DNA of 35,893 bases from a bacterium (lineage in GTDB: Bacteria > Patescibacteriota > Patescibacteriia > JACQSD01). How positions within the stretch are numbered: position 1 is the first letter of the stretch; every line of letters starts with the position of its first letter. The notes below the pieces were generated by a model. The model worked only from the letters and a program-made list of their open reading frames with translations. It was not told the DNA's origin and did no database searches. Position numbers and translations under genes: made by a program. The stretch spans positions 1 to 35,893 of the forward strand of contig JAUSHC010000025.1 in assembly GCA_030648795.1 (NCBI GenBank), read 5' to 3'. Of this stretch, positions 9,245 to 18,204 are shown piece by piece.

Positions 9245-9275
9245 AACACTCGGTGTTGATTCAACACCGAGTGTT
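9245..9275. repeat. 31-nt near-perfect palindrome upstream of rfbB
   Basis: AACACTCGGTGTTGA-T-TCAACACCGAGTGTT, 15-bp arms. Confidence 0.85.
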
Positions 9276-9288
9276 GATTCGTTTTGCT

Positions 9289-10302
9289 ATGAAGATTCTC
9301 GTTACCGGTGGCGCGGGGTTTATTGGTTCAAATTTTATTCGGTACTGGCTCGCGAAGCACCCGGATGATGCAATCGTCAATTTGGATAAGTTGACGTACG
9401 CCGGTAACCTTGAAAATTTAAAAGATATTGTGGACAATAATCGGTACACGTTCGTGAAGGCCGATATTTGTGATGCGGATGCGGTGGATCGCGCAATGCA
9501 GGGCGTTGATACGGTGGTACACTTTGCGGCGGAGTCGCATGTGGATCGTTCCATTATGGACGCCGCGCCGTTTGTTATGACCAATGTCGTGGGAACGCAG
9601 GTGTTGTTGGATGCGGCAATGCGACACCATGTCACGCGTTTTCATCACGTTTCGACCGACGAAGTATTTGGTTCTTTGGAGCTCGATGCAGAGGAGAAGT
9701 TCAACGAGACAACGCGCTATAATCCGCGCTCACCCTACAGCGCCTCGAAGGCGGGGTCGGATCACTTGGTGCGTGCGGCGTTTTATACACACGGATTGCC
9801 GATTACGATCACCAATACCGAAAACAACTACGGCCCCTATCTATTTCCTGAGAAATTTCTTTCGCTCGCGATTACGAATTTGCTGGAAGGGAAGAAAATC
9901 CCCATGTATGGCGATGGAAAATATGTACGCGATTGGTTGTATGTAGAAGATCATTGCCGTGGGATTGATTTAGTTTTACAAAAAGGAAAACCGGGGGAGA
10001 CATATTGCATCGGAGGGCTCACACAGGATTTGAATAATTTGGAAGTTGCGCAAAAACTTCTTGCGATTTTGGGGAAGGGTGAAGAAGCGATTGAGTTTGT
10101 GAAGGATCGGCCCGGACATGATCGGCGCTACGCGGTGGACTGGTCGAAGGCGCGGCGTGAACTTGGGTACGAGCCGCTCTACTATTTTGACACCTATCTT
10201 GCAAAGACCGTGCAGTGGTACAAGGATAACGAAGCGTGGTGGAAGCCGATAAAATCCGGAAAATATTTGGAGTACTACGAGAAACAATATAATCTTTCAT
10301 AA
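9289..10302 (+). CDS. rfbB: dTDP-glucose 4,6-dehydratase
   Basis: [61 protein letters not shown] motifs. Confidence 0.95.
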   Translation: MKILVTGGAGFIGSNFIRYWLAKHPDDAIVNLDKLTYAGNLENLKDIVDNNRYTFVKADICDADAVDRAMQGVDTVVHFAAESHVDRSIMDAAPFVMTNVVGTQVLLDAAMRHHVTRFHHVSTDEVFGSLELDAEEKFNETTRYNPRSPYSASKAGSDHLVRAAFYTHGLPITITNTENNYGPYLFPEKFLSLAITNLLEGKKIPMYGDGKYVRDWLYVEDHCRGIDLVLQKGKPGETYCIGGLTQDLNNLEVAQKLLAILGKGEEAIEFVKDRPGHDRRYAVDWSKARRELGYEPLYYFDTYLAKTVQWYKDNEAWWKPIKSGKYLEYYEKQYNLS

Positions 10303-10309
10303 ATTTTTT

Positions 10310-10765
10310 ATGGATAATCTTGAACACGCATTGGATCGTCAACTCGCGGTGAAGCACGCGTCGCGTGTCGGTATTACGGTGCTTATCGTGTCTCTCGTCA
10401 CATCTCCCTTCTTTTTTCTTGCAGCATTACTCAACGTTAATGAGGGGAAGGGTATACTTTTCGTTTTCTTTTTACTCCTTTCTCCTCTCTATAATGGACT
10501 GACGCTCATTGCTACAATTCTAAGTATTCGGAAACTGCGTCGTCAAAATAAAATAGGAGATAGACAAGTGTTTTCTCGAATGACGGCATATTGCATTCTC
10601 CCATGGCTTATTGGGGCAAATGCAATATACTTACTTGCCTATCCTCTTGCTATCATATACCTTCCACTCCCCTCGTTTTTCATCGTTTATTTTGTAACAA
10701 GAATCATGACCCGATCTACTTCTTTTCCGCCATCGACGCAGAACAACTCTACAGGAAATCAGTGA
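10310..10765 (+). CDS. Hypothetical multi-pass membrane protein
   Basis: 151 aa ORF with several hydrophobic stretches. Confidence 0.6.
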   Translation: MDNLEHALDRQLAVKHASRVGITVLIVSLVTSPFFFLAALLNVNEGKGILFVFFLLLSPLYNGLTLIATILSIRKLRRQNKIGDRQVFSRMTAYCILPWLIGANAIYLLAYPLAIIYLPLPSFFIVYFVTRIMTRSTSFPPSTQNNSTGNQ

Positions 10766-10822
10766 AGCGTTAGTGTTGTACCCTAAGATGTATTGCTTAT
10801 CTTTTAGTGGAGAGACAGCGCC

Positions 10823-11767
10823 ATGACGCAACGCGTACTTATTCTTGGTGCGAAGGGAATGCTCGGGCAAGCACTTGTCCGAGCGTTTCATGATGCAGAA
10901 GTTTTTGCATGGGATCGGGAGGAGTGTGATATTACGGACGCGGCTTTCGTTGCAAAAAAGATAGGGGAGTTGAGACCAGAGCTTGTTGTTAACGCCGCCG
11001 CGTATAACGATGTGGATGGTGCAGAGAAAGATTCGACGCTCGCGAATGTGATTAACGGCGATGCAGTTGGGTATCTTGCGAATGCGGCTGAAAAAGTTGG
11101 TGCGACATTCGTGCACTATTCGACGGATTATGTGTTTGATGGTGCAAAAAAAGAAGGCTATCAAGAGAGCGATATACCTAGTCCCATTTCGGAATACGGT
11201 AAATCAAAATTCCTCGGGGAACAAAATTTTTTTCTGTCATTGCGAGCCACCGCATCGTGCGGGGCCCCGCCAAAGGCGGTGGGAGTGGAGCGACGTGGCA
11301 ATCTCACGGCGTATTGTATACGAACGTCGAGGCTTTTCGGCAGACAGGGAAGTGGAAAACAGAGTTTTGTTGATTTGATGCTTGAGCGTGCAAGAAAGAT
11401 TGAAGTCCGACTTTCGCAAAGTATTGAGATTGTCGATGAAGAATTGTCGAGCCCGACGTACGTAGAAGATCTTGCACAACACACACGGGAAATTATTGAA
11501 CAAAAAAAACCAAGCGGCATCTATCATGTGACCAATAGCGGCACTGTCACATGGTACGGCTTTGCACAAGAAATTTTCAAGCAAGCGCACGAGCTCGGAA
11601 TACGTACAAGGATGCCCCTTGTAACGCCGGTGCCAAGTACACGTTTTCCTCGCCCTGCAAAACGCCCGGCATATTCGCAACTGTTAAATACCAAACTTCC
11701 ACCTCTTCGCCCATGGCAAGAGGCGCTTCAGGACTATTTGCAAAGTTTACGAGGTCGGACCTCGTAA
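10823..11767 (+). CDS. rfbD: dTDP-4-dehydrorhamnose reductase (with repeat-derived in-frame insertion)
   Basis: VLILGAKGMLGQALVRAF, VVNAAAYNDVDGAE, HYSTDYVFDGAKKEGYQESD, YGKSKFLGEQ motifs. Confidence 0.92.
   Translation: MTQRVLILGAKGMLGQALVRAFHDAEVFAWDREECDITDAAFVAKKIGELRPELVVNAAAYNDVDGAEKDSTLANVINGDAVGYLANAAEKVGATFVHYSTDYVFDGAKKEGYQESDIPSPISEYGKSKFLGEQNFFLSLRATASCGAPPKAVGVERRGNLTAYCIRTSRLFGRQGSGKQSFVDLMLERARKIEVRLSQSIEIVDEELSSPTYVEDLAQHTREIIEQKKPSGIYHVTNSGTVTWYGFAQEIFKQAHELGIRTRMPLVTPVPSTRFPRPAKRPAYSQLLNTKLPPLRPWQEALQDYLQSLRGRTS
11236..11306. repeat. Interspersed-repeat-like insertion inside rfbD
   Basis: GTCATTGCGAGCCAC ... GTGGCAATCTC with inner hairpins CCGCA-TCG-TGCGG and CCGCC-AAA-GGCGG. 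Confidence 0.7.
11747..11767. repeat. 21-nt perfect palindrome containing the rfbD stop codon
   Basis: TTACGAGGTC-G-GACCTCGTAA; near-identical copy at 33061-33081. Confidence 0.8.
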
Positions 11768-11774
11768 GATTGAT

Positions 11775-11811
11775 AAAAAAAACCCCGAGGAACCTGTTAG
11801 GGCTCTCGGGG
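11775..11811 (-). terminator. Rho-independent terminator of the minus-strand gene ending at 11833
   Basis: Minus strand CCCCGAG..CCTCGGGG followed by a run of eight Ts. Confidence 0.75.
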
Positions 11812-11832
11812 GAGTGGGGTGACGTGCTATGC

Positions 11833-12858
11833 TCACTGCCTCTGTTGCATGAGCCAGCGATAGGCCTGTATTTTCTCCTCCACAGGCATGTTTGTTGTCT
11901 CCGCGTATGCGAAGAGGATAGCCAGTTGGAAATCCCCAAAGACCGATCTGGCGATGATGGGGCCAGACTCTTTGATACCGAGCATCGCATCGAGTGCGAC
12001 GAGGTCTTCTGGCCGGATGAACTCGAGGAGCTCGCCGACGTGTTCTTCTATCCCGATTTTACGACCGAGAATTTTTTCGACGAGCTCCAAGAACGCGCCG
12101 TTCGTTGCTCTGTCGAGCACGGGCACCCCGACACTGTCATGCGCATACACTTCTTCAGCGATGAGCGTGTCATACGTCGTTGCCGACGGAGAGTTATCCT
12201 GATGTGTAAACGCATGCCAGAGCTCGTGGTACAGCAGTTCGGCGAGGAGTCCGCTCGGGAGTTCAATCCCGTAGAGCATGATCGCCCGCCACTCCGGACG
12301 GTACCACGCGAAATTCGGGGCGACCGATGGATGATGCTGTTCGTTTTCGGGAACGAAGCAGAGCTCGAGTCCCGTTAATGCGCCCGCAACATCATCGCCA
12401 TGGAAGAGCTGCAAAGAAGCTCCTCGCGTGAACATCGATGGCTGTAGTTTTGAGAACCGATCCGCGATGTGTTGTGTCGCCGAATTCGTGTCTCGGTACT
12501 GCACGAGGATGCGAGCGATGTTCTCGCGTACCACGTTGAGCTTTGTGGCCATTGCGGGAAGCTGGTCTTCCGCAATTTCGCTCGACGTGAGCCACCAGTG
12601 ATCTACCTGGTGTCGCTCAAAGTAGGCGTCCTGCATGTGCAGGTACCCTGCCGAGAACGTGTAGGGACGAGACGTGTCGAGCGCATCGTTCTTTCCCATG
12701 GAGTGAAGAACGAAGGGGAATGTGCACAGCACGGCGAGCGCGATCGCCACAAGCAGAAGGAAGGGCCACCTCCGCAGCGATGAAGGCTCGTGCCCCTTGC
12801 ACGCCTTCAACTTTTTCCCGCAGGTGGTACAGTGATCGTTTCGTTCGCTTCCATTCAT
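11833..12858 (-). CDS. Membrane-anchored putative zinc metallopeptidase (CxxC head, one TM, HEXXH)
   Basis: ATG at 12858 preceded by GGAGG; HCTTCGKKL, TM 'WPFLLLVAIALAVLCTFPFVL', 'LLYHELWHAFTH' and downstream 'AEEVYAHD'. Confidence 0.72.
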   Translation of the reverse strand: MNGSERNDHCTTCGKKLKACKGHEPSSLRRWPFLLLVAIALAVLCTFPFVLHSMGKNDALDTSRPYTFSAGYLHMQDAYFERHQVDHWWLTSSEIAEDQLPAMATKLNVVRENIARILVQYRDTNSATQHIADRFSKLQPSMFTRGASLQLFHGDDVAGALTGLELCFVPENEQHHPSVAPNFAWYRPEWRAIMLYGIELPSGLLAELLYHELWHAFTHQDNSPSATTYDTLIAEEVYAHDSVGVPVLDRATNGAFLELVEKILGRKIGIEEHVGELLEFIRPEDLVALDAMLGIKESGPIIARSVFGDFQLAILFAYAETTNMPVEEKIQAYRWLMQQRQ

Positions 12859-12907
12859 GCTGGTGTCCTCCAATGGGTATTTGCACGTTGTCAAAGAGTG
12901 TAGGCTA

Positions 12908-12936
12908 TTTGTACACGATCTTCTGCTTTCTGTCAA
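12908..12936 (-). promoter_or_regulatory. Putative sigma70-type promoter for the HEXXH gene
   Basis: Minus strand TTGACA - 17 nt - TACAAA. Confidence 0.5.
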
Positions 12937-13010
12937 TCATCTATTGACAAGAGTGAATTGAGGTGGTAAGTACTCTCACAAGAGAGGACACCTAGAACCC
13001 GGGAGGACTC

Positions 13011-13100
13011 ATGAGCAAACCGTTGTCGTATCTGGACGAAGCATTCATCAATCTCGTTCGCGTTGCTTTGGTAACGAGGCGAAGCAGGAGGGTCGCATAG
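13011..13100 (+). CDS. 29-aa small ORF, translationally coupled to the next ORF
   Basis: GGGAGGACTC-ATG Shine-Dalgarno; MSKPLSYLDEAFINLVRVALVTRRSRRVA*; TAGTG overlap with the GTG at 13100. Confidence 0.45.
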   Translation: MSKPLSYLDEAFINLVRVALVTRRSRRVA

Positions 13101-13366
13101 TGGCGCTCGACTTTCACGAATGTGCGCCGGGCGTGGTTGCGATGCCCACGAGCTTCTTCTTCGACCCGAAGCGCTGGGGGTTGCGCAAGGCGCAGAAGTT
13201 CGATGCCTCGGCGCCGATCGTGAAGATGCGTTGCGAAGGATTCAGCGACGTGAACAAAGTCGTTGCCTGCGCACACGAGGATCTCATCGCCTTGAAGGGC
13301 GATGAATGGCGGGATGTCATTTTCGAGAAAGCGCCAAAGCGCAAGAAGAAACAGAGGAAGAAGTAA
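13100..13366 (+). CDS. Hypothetical small basic-tailed protein
   Basis: 88 aa, GTG start with upstream AGGAGGG; lysine-rich C-terminus PKRKKKQRKK. Confidence 0.55.
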   Translation: MALDFHECAPGVVAMPTSFFFDPKRWGLRKAQKFDASAPIVKMRCEGFSDVNKVVACAHEDLIALKGDEWRDVIFEKAPKRKKKQRKK

Positions 13367-13387
13367 CTGCGTGTTACTTTTATTCCC

Positions 13388-13431
13388 GGTCGAGTTCGTC
13401 GCATATTGATAGCGATGACTCGACCTTTTTT
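13388..13431 (+). terminator. Rho-independent terminator after the small ORF pair
   Basis: GGTCGAG TTCGTCGC..GCGATGA CTCGACC TTTTTT. Confidence 0.8.
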
Positions 13432-13439
13432 ATGTAAAA

Positions 13440-13491
13440 GAAAAACCGCACACGTGCTGTACTCGATCGATGTCGAGAAGCACGTGTGCGG
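13440..13491 (-). terminator. Terminator of the minus-strand secreted-protein gene (long 13-bp stem)
   Basis: CCGCACACGTGCT / AGCACGTGTGCGG inverted repeat; T-run on the minus strand side. Confidence 0.8.
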
Positions 13492-13507
13492 GTGTTGGCG
13501 TCCAGTG

Positions 13508-14329
13508 TTACTGGACGAAGACCTTCGTCGCCGCTGGAGCAGCGAGGCGACGACAAGCTTCCGTCCACGATTCGATCACCGCTGCGCTTTTGGCGCGAGC
13601 GAGATCCTTTTCGTCGTTTCCACTCCACATGGTGTCTCGAGCCCCTTCAGAGGGAACATTCTCGAGCATCTTGGCTGTGGTCGCGACGTTGGAGAACGCG
13701 TCAACTTGGTGAAAGTTATTCACGGACGCACGTTCCTTCGTCCATGTTTCAACTAACTGTACCGGCTCGGTGACCCCGGCTTTTTTCATGAGAATGTGAA
13801 GCTTCGTCAGCTCCACGTTGTCGGTGACAAGATGGTCGTCGACGGTAACGCGACCGATTTCCGTTCCGGTCGTGTCAACCGCAACTTCCCTCGCCAGAGC
13901 CGCGAGCGCCATCCGCCACGAAGTGGAGATTGCGATTTTCGCCGCTCTAGCTCGTAGAGCAGCGTCGTTCCCGGTCCAGACTGTTCCGCGTATGTCGCTT
14001 TGGTCCGAGAAAATGCGCGTAACAAAGCGCTGCGCAGTGACGATGGTCGTGTAGCCATCGACCTGGTGCCGGTTATTGTTCGACGGACGGTCACTGACCG
14101 TTGTCTCGATCACGAGGATCGGCTCGGCGATCCCGGACTGTTGGATCATGAGCCGCAACTTCAAGAGTTGCGTTTCGTCTGTGACGGGTTCGCCGTCCAC
14201 GGTGATGATCGTGGTGACCACCTCCGCCGTCTGTGCCGGTGCGGGCTGTTGCGTCTCCGGCTCCGCGAAAGCGAAGCAGGGGACGATAGCGAGAACCAGA
14301 ACCAACGCGTACTTCATGCAGCTCTTCAT
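13508..14329 (-). CDS. Secreted protein with internal tandem duplication of an approx. 105-aa unit
   Basis: Signal peptide MKSCMKYALVLVLAIVPCFAFA; ATG preceded by GGAGGT; two halves align (TVDGEPVTDETQLLKLRLMIQQSGIAEPILVIET / TVDDHLVTDNVELTKLHILMKKAGVTEPVQLVET). Confidence 0.75.
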   Translation of the reverse strand: MKSCMKYALVLVLAIVPCFAFAEPETQQPAPAQTAEVVTTIITVDGEPVTDETQLLKLRLMIQQSGIAEPILVIETTVSDRPSNNNRHQVDGYTTIVTAQRFVTRIFSDQSDIRGTVWTGNDAALRARAAKIAISTSWRMALAALAREVAVDTTGTEIGRVTVDDHLVTDNVELTKLHILMKKAGVTEPVQLVETWTKERASVNNFHQVDAFSNVATTAKMLENVPSEGARDTMWSGNDEKDLARAKSAAVIESWTEACRRLAAPAATKVFVQ

Positions 14330-14482
14330 GGTAACCTCCAGTGGTTTTGAATAGTCCAACGCCCAATGCGCCGGACAAAGAATAGGTTGTTGCCTTCCGT
14401 AGCAACGGTCTTAAGATCTGCCGACAAAAGCAGGTCACAAGGTCATTGCCACGGAAAATGTTTAGTTTTCAAAGAACGGGTG

Positions 14483-14511
14483 AGTATACATGAAATTGGA
14501 CAGTTTGTCAA
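14483..14511 (-). promoter_or_regulatory. Near-consensus sigma70-type promoter for the secreted-protein gene
   Basis: Minus strand TTGACA - 17 nt - TATACT, about 150 nt upstream of the ATG. Confidence 0.75.
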
Positions 14512-14546
14512 TGCTATCTTATCATACAGAATATAGTACTATTTAT

Positions 14547-14626
14547 GTCATCCTGAGCGAGTGAAGCGAGCCGAAGGATCCCCTGAATTATGCCTTATAA
14601 GATCCCTCGACAGGGCTCGGGATGAC
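14547..14626. repeat. Palindromic interspersed repeat (GTCATCC ... GGATGAC termini)
   Basis: GTCATCCTGAGCGAGTGAAGCGAGCCGAAGGATCCC ... AGGGCTCGGGATGAC. Confidence 0.7.
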
Positions 14627-14638
14627 GAAGACAACACT

Positions 14639-15394
14639 ATGAAAGGAGTTATTCTCGCAGGCGGACACGGAACACGGCTTTTGCCGCTCACCAAAGTCAC
14701 CAACAAACATCTGCTTCCGGTCTACAACAAGCCCATGATTTATTATCCCTTGGCGACGCTCATTAAGGGTGGTATTTCGAATATCATGATTGTTTCCGGC
14801 AAGGGGCACGCGGGACATTTTCTTGAATTGCTCGGGTCCGGGAAGGAATTTGGCGTTACGCTTTCTTATGAAGTGCAAGATGAAGCGGGTGGGATTGCGC
14901 AGGCACTTAGCCTTGCCGAAGATTTTGCCGATGGCGATAAGATAGCGGTTATTCTTGGTGATAATCTTTTTGAGGATGATGATGCCGTTGGTAAAGCGAT
15001 TCATGAATACAAACATCAGATCTGCACGTTGCCAAACGGGAAAACGGTTGGCGGAGCAAAAGTTTTTTTGAAAGATGTTCCGGACGCGGAACGTTTTGGC
15101 GTTGCGACAATTGCAGGGCGGAAGATTACGAACATTGAAGAAAAGCCAAAAAATCCGGAATCAAAATATGCAGTGACGGGGCTGTATTTGTATGATAGCC
15201 AAGTGTTCGACGCCATAAAAATATTAAAGCCCTCCGGCAGAGGAGAGCTTGAAATTACCGACGTGAACAATTTTTATGTGCAACAAGGAACGATGACGTA
15301 TTCGGTTTTGGATGGCGCGTGGACGGATGCAGGGACGTTCCCATCGCTCTTGCGCGCAACAATGATTGCTGCAAAAAAGGAAGGGGCGATTTAG
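14639..15394 (+). CDS. rfbA: Glucose-1-phosphate thymidylyltransferase
   Basis: MKGVILAGGHGTRLLPLTKVTNKHLLPVYNKPMIYYPL; EEKPKNPESKYAVTGLYLYD. Confidence 0.94.
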   Translation: MKGVILAGGHGTRLLPLTKVTNKHLLPVYNKPMIYYPLATLIKGGISNIMIVSGKGHAGHFLELLGSGKEFGVTLSYEVQDEAGGIAQALSLAEDFADGDKIAVILGDNLFEDDDAVGKAIHEYKHQICTLPNGKTVGGAKVFLKDVPDAERFGVATIAGRKITNIEEKPKNPESKYAVTGLYLYDSQVFDAIKILKPSGRGELEITDVNNFYVQQGTMTYSVLDGAWTDAGTFPSLLRATMIAAKKEGAI

Positions 15395-16782
15395 CGGTCG
15401 GTGATCGTATAGGGAGAAATTCCATCGCGTCCTTGCGCGAAAAGTGTGTTACCAATCGTGCTTACCATAATTCCTTGCAGTTCCGGAATCGTGATGAGCG
15501 GTACGCGATTGCGCGCGTCTCGGTCGTCGATTTCCGTGACGGTCACCGTATCGCCGGCAGCATAGAATACATATTCATTTTCCGGATCCCACGCCATGGC
15601 GTGGATTTTTTTTGTTTCTTCGACAATGACCTCCCGTGTTGATTGCTCAAGATCAAGGAGTGCAAGTGTTTTTCCTGTATTCCAAAGCAAACGATTTTTT
15701 TGCGGTGACCACAGCGCATCGACAACGCCGTCAATCGTCTCTTGAATGGGGTAGAGTGTTGCCGTGCCTTTATCAATAAGAAGAATGCGTTTATGTTCTT
15801 GATCAAATAGCGTGATCATCGTGTCGGGACCATTGGAAAGGAAAGTCACTTTATTCGTGGGCGCATCGGGAAGCGCAAGACGACGTTCGAGTGCTTGCTT
15901 TGACGCAGCGAATGACGTAATGGAAAGAACGCCCTGCTCAACGCGGTAGAACAAGTCATCTTCAACGAAATAGGGGGTGATGTTTGGAAGAACGCCAACG
16001 GATGCTGTTTGCGTTGCCCCGCGGAAAAGATCAATCTCAAGAAGTTGATACCCCGGTTTCAATGGAGCCGCTCGCGTATAGCCATACAGTCGATCATCGT
16101 CATCCGTATTCCATGTCACGCGGAGCAGACGTTCCGTGCTGAATTTCGTGAGTGCTATTGGCGATCCATGTTCTGTTTCGATGGTCGCAATAAATTGTTC
16201 GCTATTTGCCGATTCAATGAAAAGGCGACGCCCGTTGGGGGACCAGAGAATATTCGTTATTGTCGCTGACTTCTTTTGAGGAGGGGTGATGGTGTCGACG
16301 ATTTTCTTTGTCCGCGTGTCAAACAGGGCAACAGTTGCCGGATTCTTTTTCGTGATAAGCGTAATGTATTTTTTATTTGGTGACTGTACGGAGAGGGATG
16401 GCGCATCAAGGGAAACACGTTCAGGCGCACTATCTTTTTTCCACAAGATCATGTGCTCGGCAAAGGTTGTTTTTGACGGTTCAACCCAGAGTCGTTTTTG
16501 CCATGGATAATAACCTTCTTTTTCGATTGTAATTGTGTAACGTCCGGGAATAAGCCCGGAAAATCGTGCGGGAGCTTTTTTTGCACCAACGACATTGTTC
16601 AATTGCAAGAGCGCAGTCGTCGGTCTGTAGTTTGTGAGAAGAACACCGGTTTCTTGGATTTTGCCGCGTTCCCAATTGTATCGATAGCCGGCGGTATACA
16701 AAATAAGCAGCGGAGCGGTGAGCGCAAAGACGCCGAGAAAAGTGAAAAAGATGTAACGACGATAGGTGCGCGGCATAGTCAA
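15391..16782 (-). CDS. PEGA domain plus TolB/WD40-like beta-propeller membrane protein
   Basis: N-terminal TM; 'LIPGRYTITIEKEGYYPWQKRLWVEPSKTT' (PEGA-like); 'SPNGRRLF..' propeller-like blades. Confidence 0.75.
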   Translation of the reverse strand: MTMPRTYRRYIFFTFLGVFALTAPLLILYTAGYRYNWERGKIQETGVLLTNYRPTTALLQLNNVVGAKKAPARFSGLIPGRYTITIEKEGYYPWQKRLWVEPSKTTFAEHMILWKKDSAPERVSLDAPSLSVQSPNKKYITLITKKNPATVALFDTRTKKIVDTITPPQKKSATITNILWSPNGRRLFIESANSEQFIATIETEHGSPIALTKFSTERLLRVTWNTDDDDRLYGYTRAAPLKPGYQLLEIDLFRGATQTASVGVLPNITPYFVEDDLFYRVEQGVLSITSFAASKQALERRLALPDAPTNKVTFLSNGPDTMITLFDQEHKRILLIDKGTATLYPIQETIDGVVDALWSPQKNRLLWNTGKTLALLDLEQSTREVIVEETKKIHAMAWDPENEYVFYAAGDTVTVTEIDDRDARNRVPLITIPELQGIMVSTIGNTLFAQGRDGISPYTITDR

Positions 16783-16818
16783 CTTGATTTTATTGTTTTA
16801 AAACAGTACACTGTTACT

Positions 16819-18075
16819 ATGTCATTATTTCGTATCAACGGCGGAAAACAATTGCATGGCACGGTTGCGATTTCGGGAAGCAAAAATGCTGTTTTGCCTA
16901 TTCTTGCGGCGACGCTCCTTACGGACGAGCCGTGTATATTGCGCAATGTACCGCGCATTAAAGATGTGGAACGGCTGTTGGAGCTTCTGGCGAGTCTCGG
17001 CGTTACGCACGAATGGACGAGCGAACATGATCTTCGTGTCGTCGCGCGTGATGCGCATTTGCAGACGCTCGATCGTAAAACATTCGCAAGTCTTCGCGGA
17101 TCTCTATTGCTTTGGGGGTCGCTTGTAACGCGTTTTCGTGACGTAACGATACCCGAAGCAGGAGGGGATATTATCGGCAATCGTCCGATCGACGCGCATC
17201 TTTCTGCGTTGCAACAACTCGGCGCGACGATTGAGCGACAGGACGGTTTGTATCATTTCTCCGCGCCAAACGGGTTTGTTGGTGCTCTCGTTATTCTACC
17301 AGAATTTTCAGTTACTGCAACAGAGATCGCGCTTATGGCGGCGGTTCGGGCAAAGGGGCAGACGGTGATTAAGATTGCCGCAGCGGAACCGCATGTGCAG
17401 GATCTTGCGCTTTTTTTGCAAGAAATGGGAGCGAAAATTGCGGGCGCCGGAACGCATACGCTTACTATCCAAGGCGTATCGCAGCTGCATGGCGCTGATC
17501 ATACGGTTATTCCGGATCAGATCGAGGTGGGGACGTTCGCAGTTGCAGCGGCAGTAACGGGTGGCGACGTTCTCATTACGAATATTGTTGCTGATCACGT
17601 AGATCTCGTGCGGTCGAAGTTACATCAGATCGGCGTTAAAACCGAGCTTACAGACCACTCGTTGCATGTAACCGCATCGTTCCCGTTGCGCTCATTTCGT
17701 TTACAGACTTTTCCGTATCCCGGGTTTCCGACGGATCTTCAAGCGCCGTTTGGAGTACTCGCAACGCAGTGTTCGGGGACGAGCCTTATTCACGATCCCA
17801 TGTATGAAGGGCGGCTTGGATATGTGAGTGAACTCATCAAGATGGGAGCGAACGCGATTATTTGCGACCCGCATCGCGTGCTTGTTACCGGCCCCACACC
17901 ACTCCATGGACAAGAAGTGAAGTCGCTTGATATTCGTGCGGGCGCAACACTGCTTATTGCGGGACTTATCGCAGACGGCGAGACGATTATTCATGACGCA
18001 GAAGTTCTTGATCGAGGATATGAAAAATTTGAAGAGCGATTGCGGAATATAGGAGCAGAGATTACACGTGAGTAA
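16819..18075 (+). CDS. murA: UDP-N-acetylglucosamine 1-carboxyvinyltransferase
   Basis: MSLFRINGGKQLHGTVAISGSKNAVLPILAATLL; FPTDLQAPFGVLATQCSGTS; RAGATLLIAGLIADGETII. Confidence 0.94.
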   Translation: MSLFRINGGKQLHGTVAISGSKNAVLPILAATLLTDEPCILRNVPRIKDVERLLELLASLGVTHEWTSEHDLRVVARDAHLQTLDRKTFASLRGSLLLWGSLVTRFRDVTIPEAGGDIIGNRPIDAHLSALQQLGATIERQDGLYHFSAPNGFVGALVILPEFSVTATEIALMAAVRAKGQTVIKIAAAEPHVQDLALFLQEMGAKIAGAGTHTLTIQGVSQLHGADHTVIPDQIEVGTFAVAAAVTGGDVLITNIVADHVDLVRSKLHQIGVKTELTDHSLHVTASFPLRSFRLQTFPYPGFPTDLQAPFGVLATQCSGTSLIHDPMYEGRLGYVSELIKMGANAIICDPHRVLVTGPTPLHGQEVKSLDIRAGATLLIAGLIADGETIIHDAEVLDRGYEKFEERLRNIGAEITRE

Positions 18076-18204
18076 ATTTCTAAGTACTCTAATTGACCTA
18101 ATTTCTAAAAAATTCTCAATACCCTAAGCACCAAGTTTTAGACATTGGGATTTGGAACTTGATTAGGTTAATTAGTAATTAGAGCAATTAGGTAATTAAA
18201 TTTT

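Noticed and set aside
9253-9288. Upstream extension of rfbB to 9253
   Set aside because: The extension lies within the 31-nt palindrome; [16 protein letters not shown] is the canonical start.
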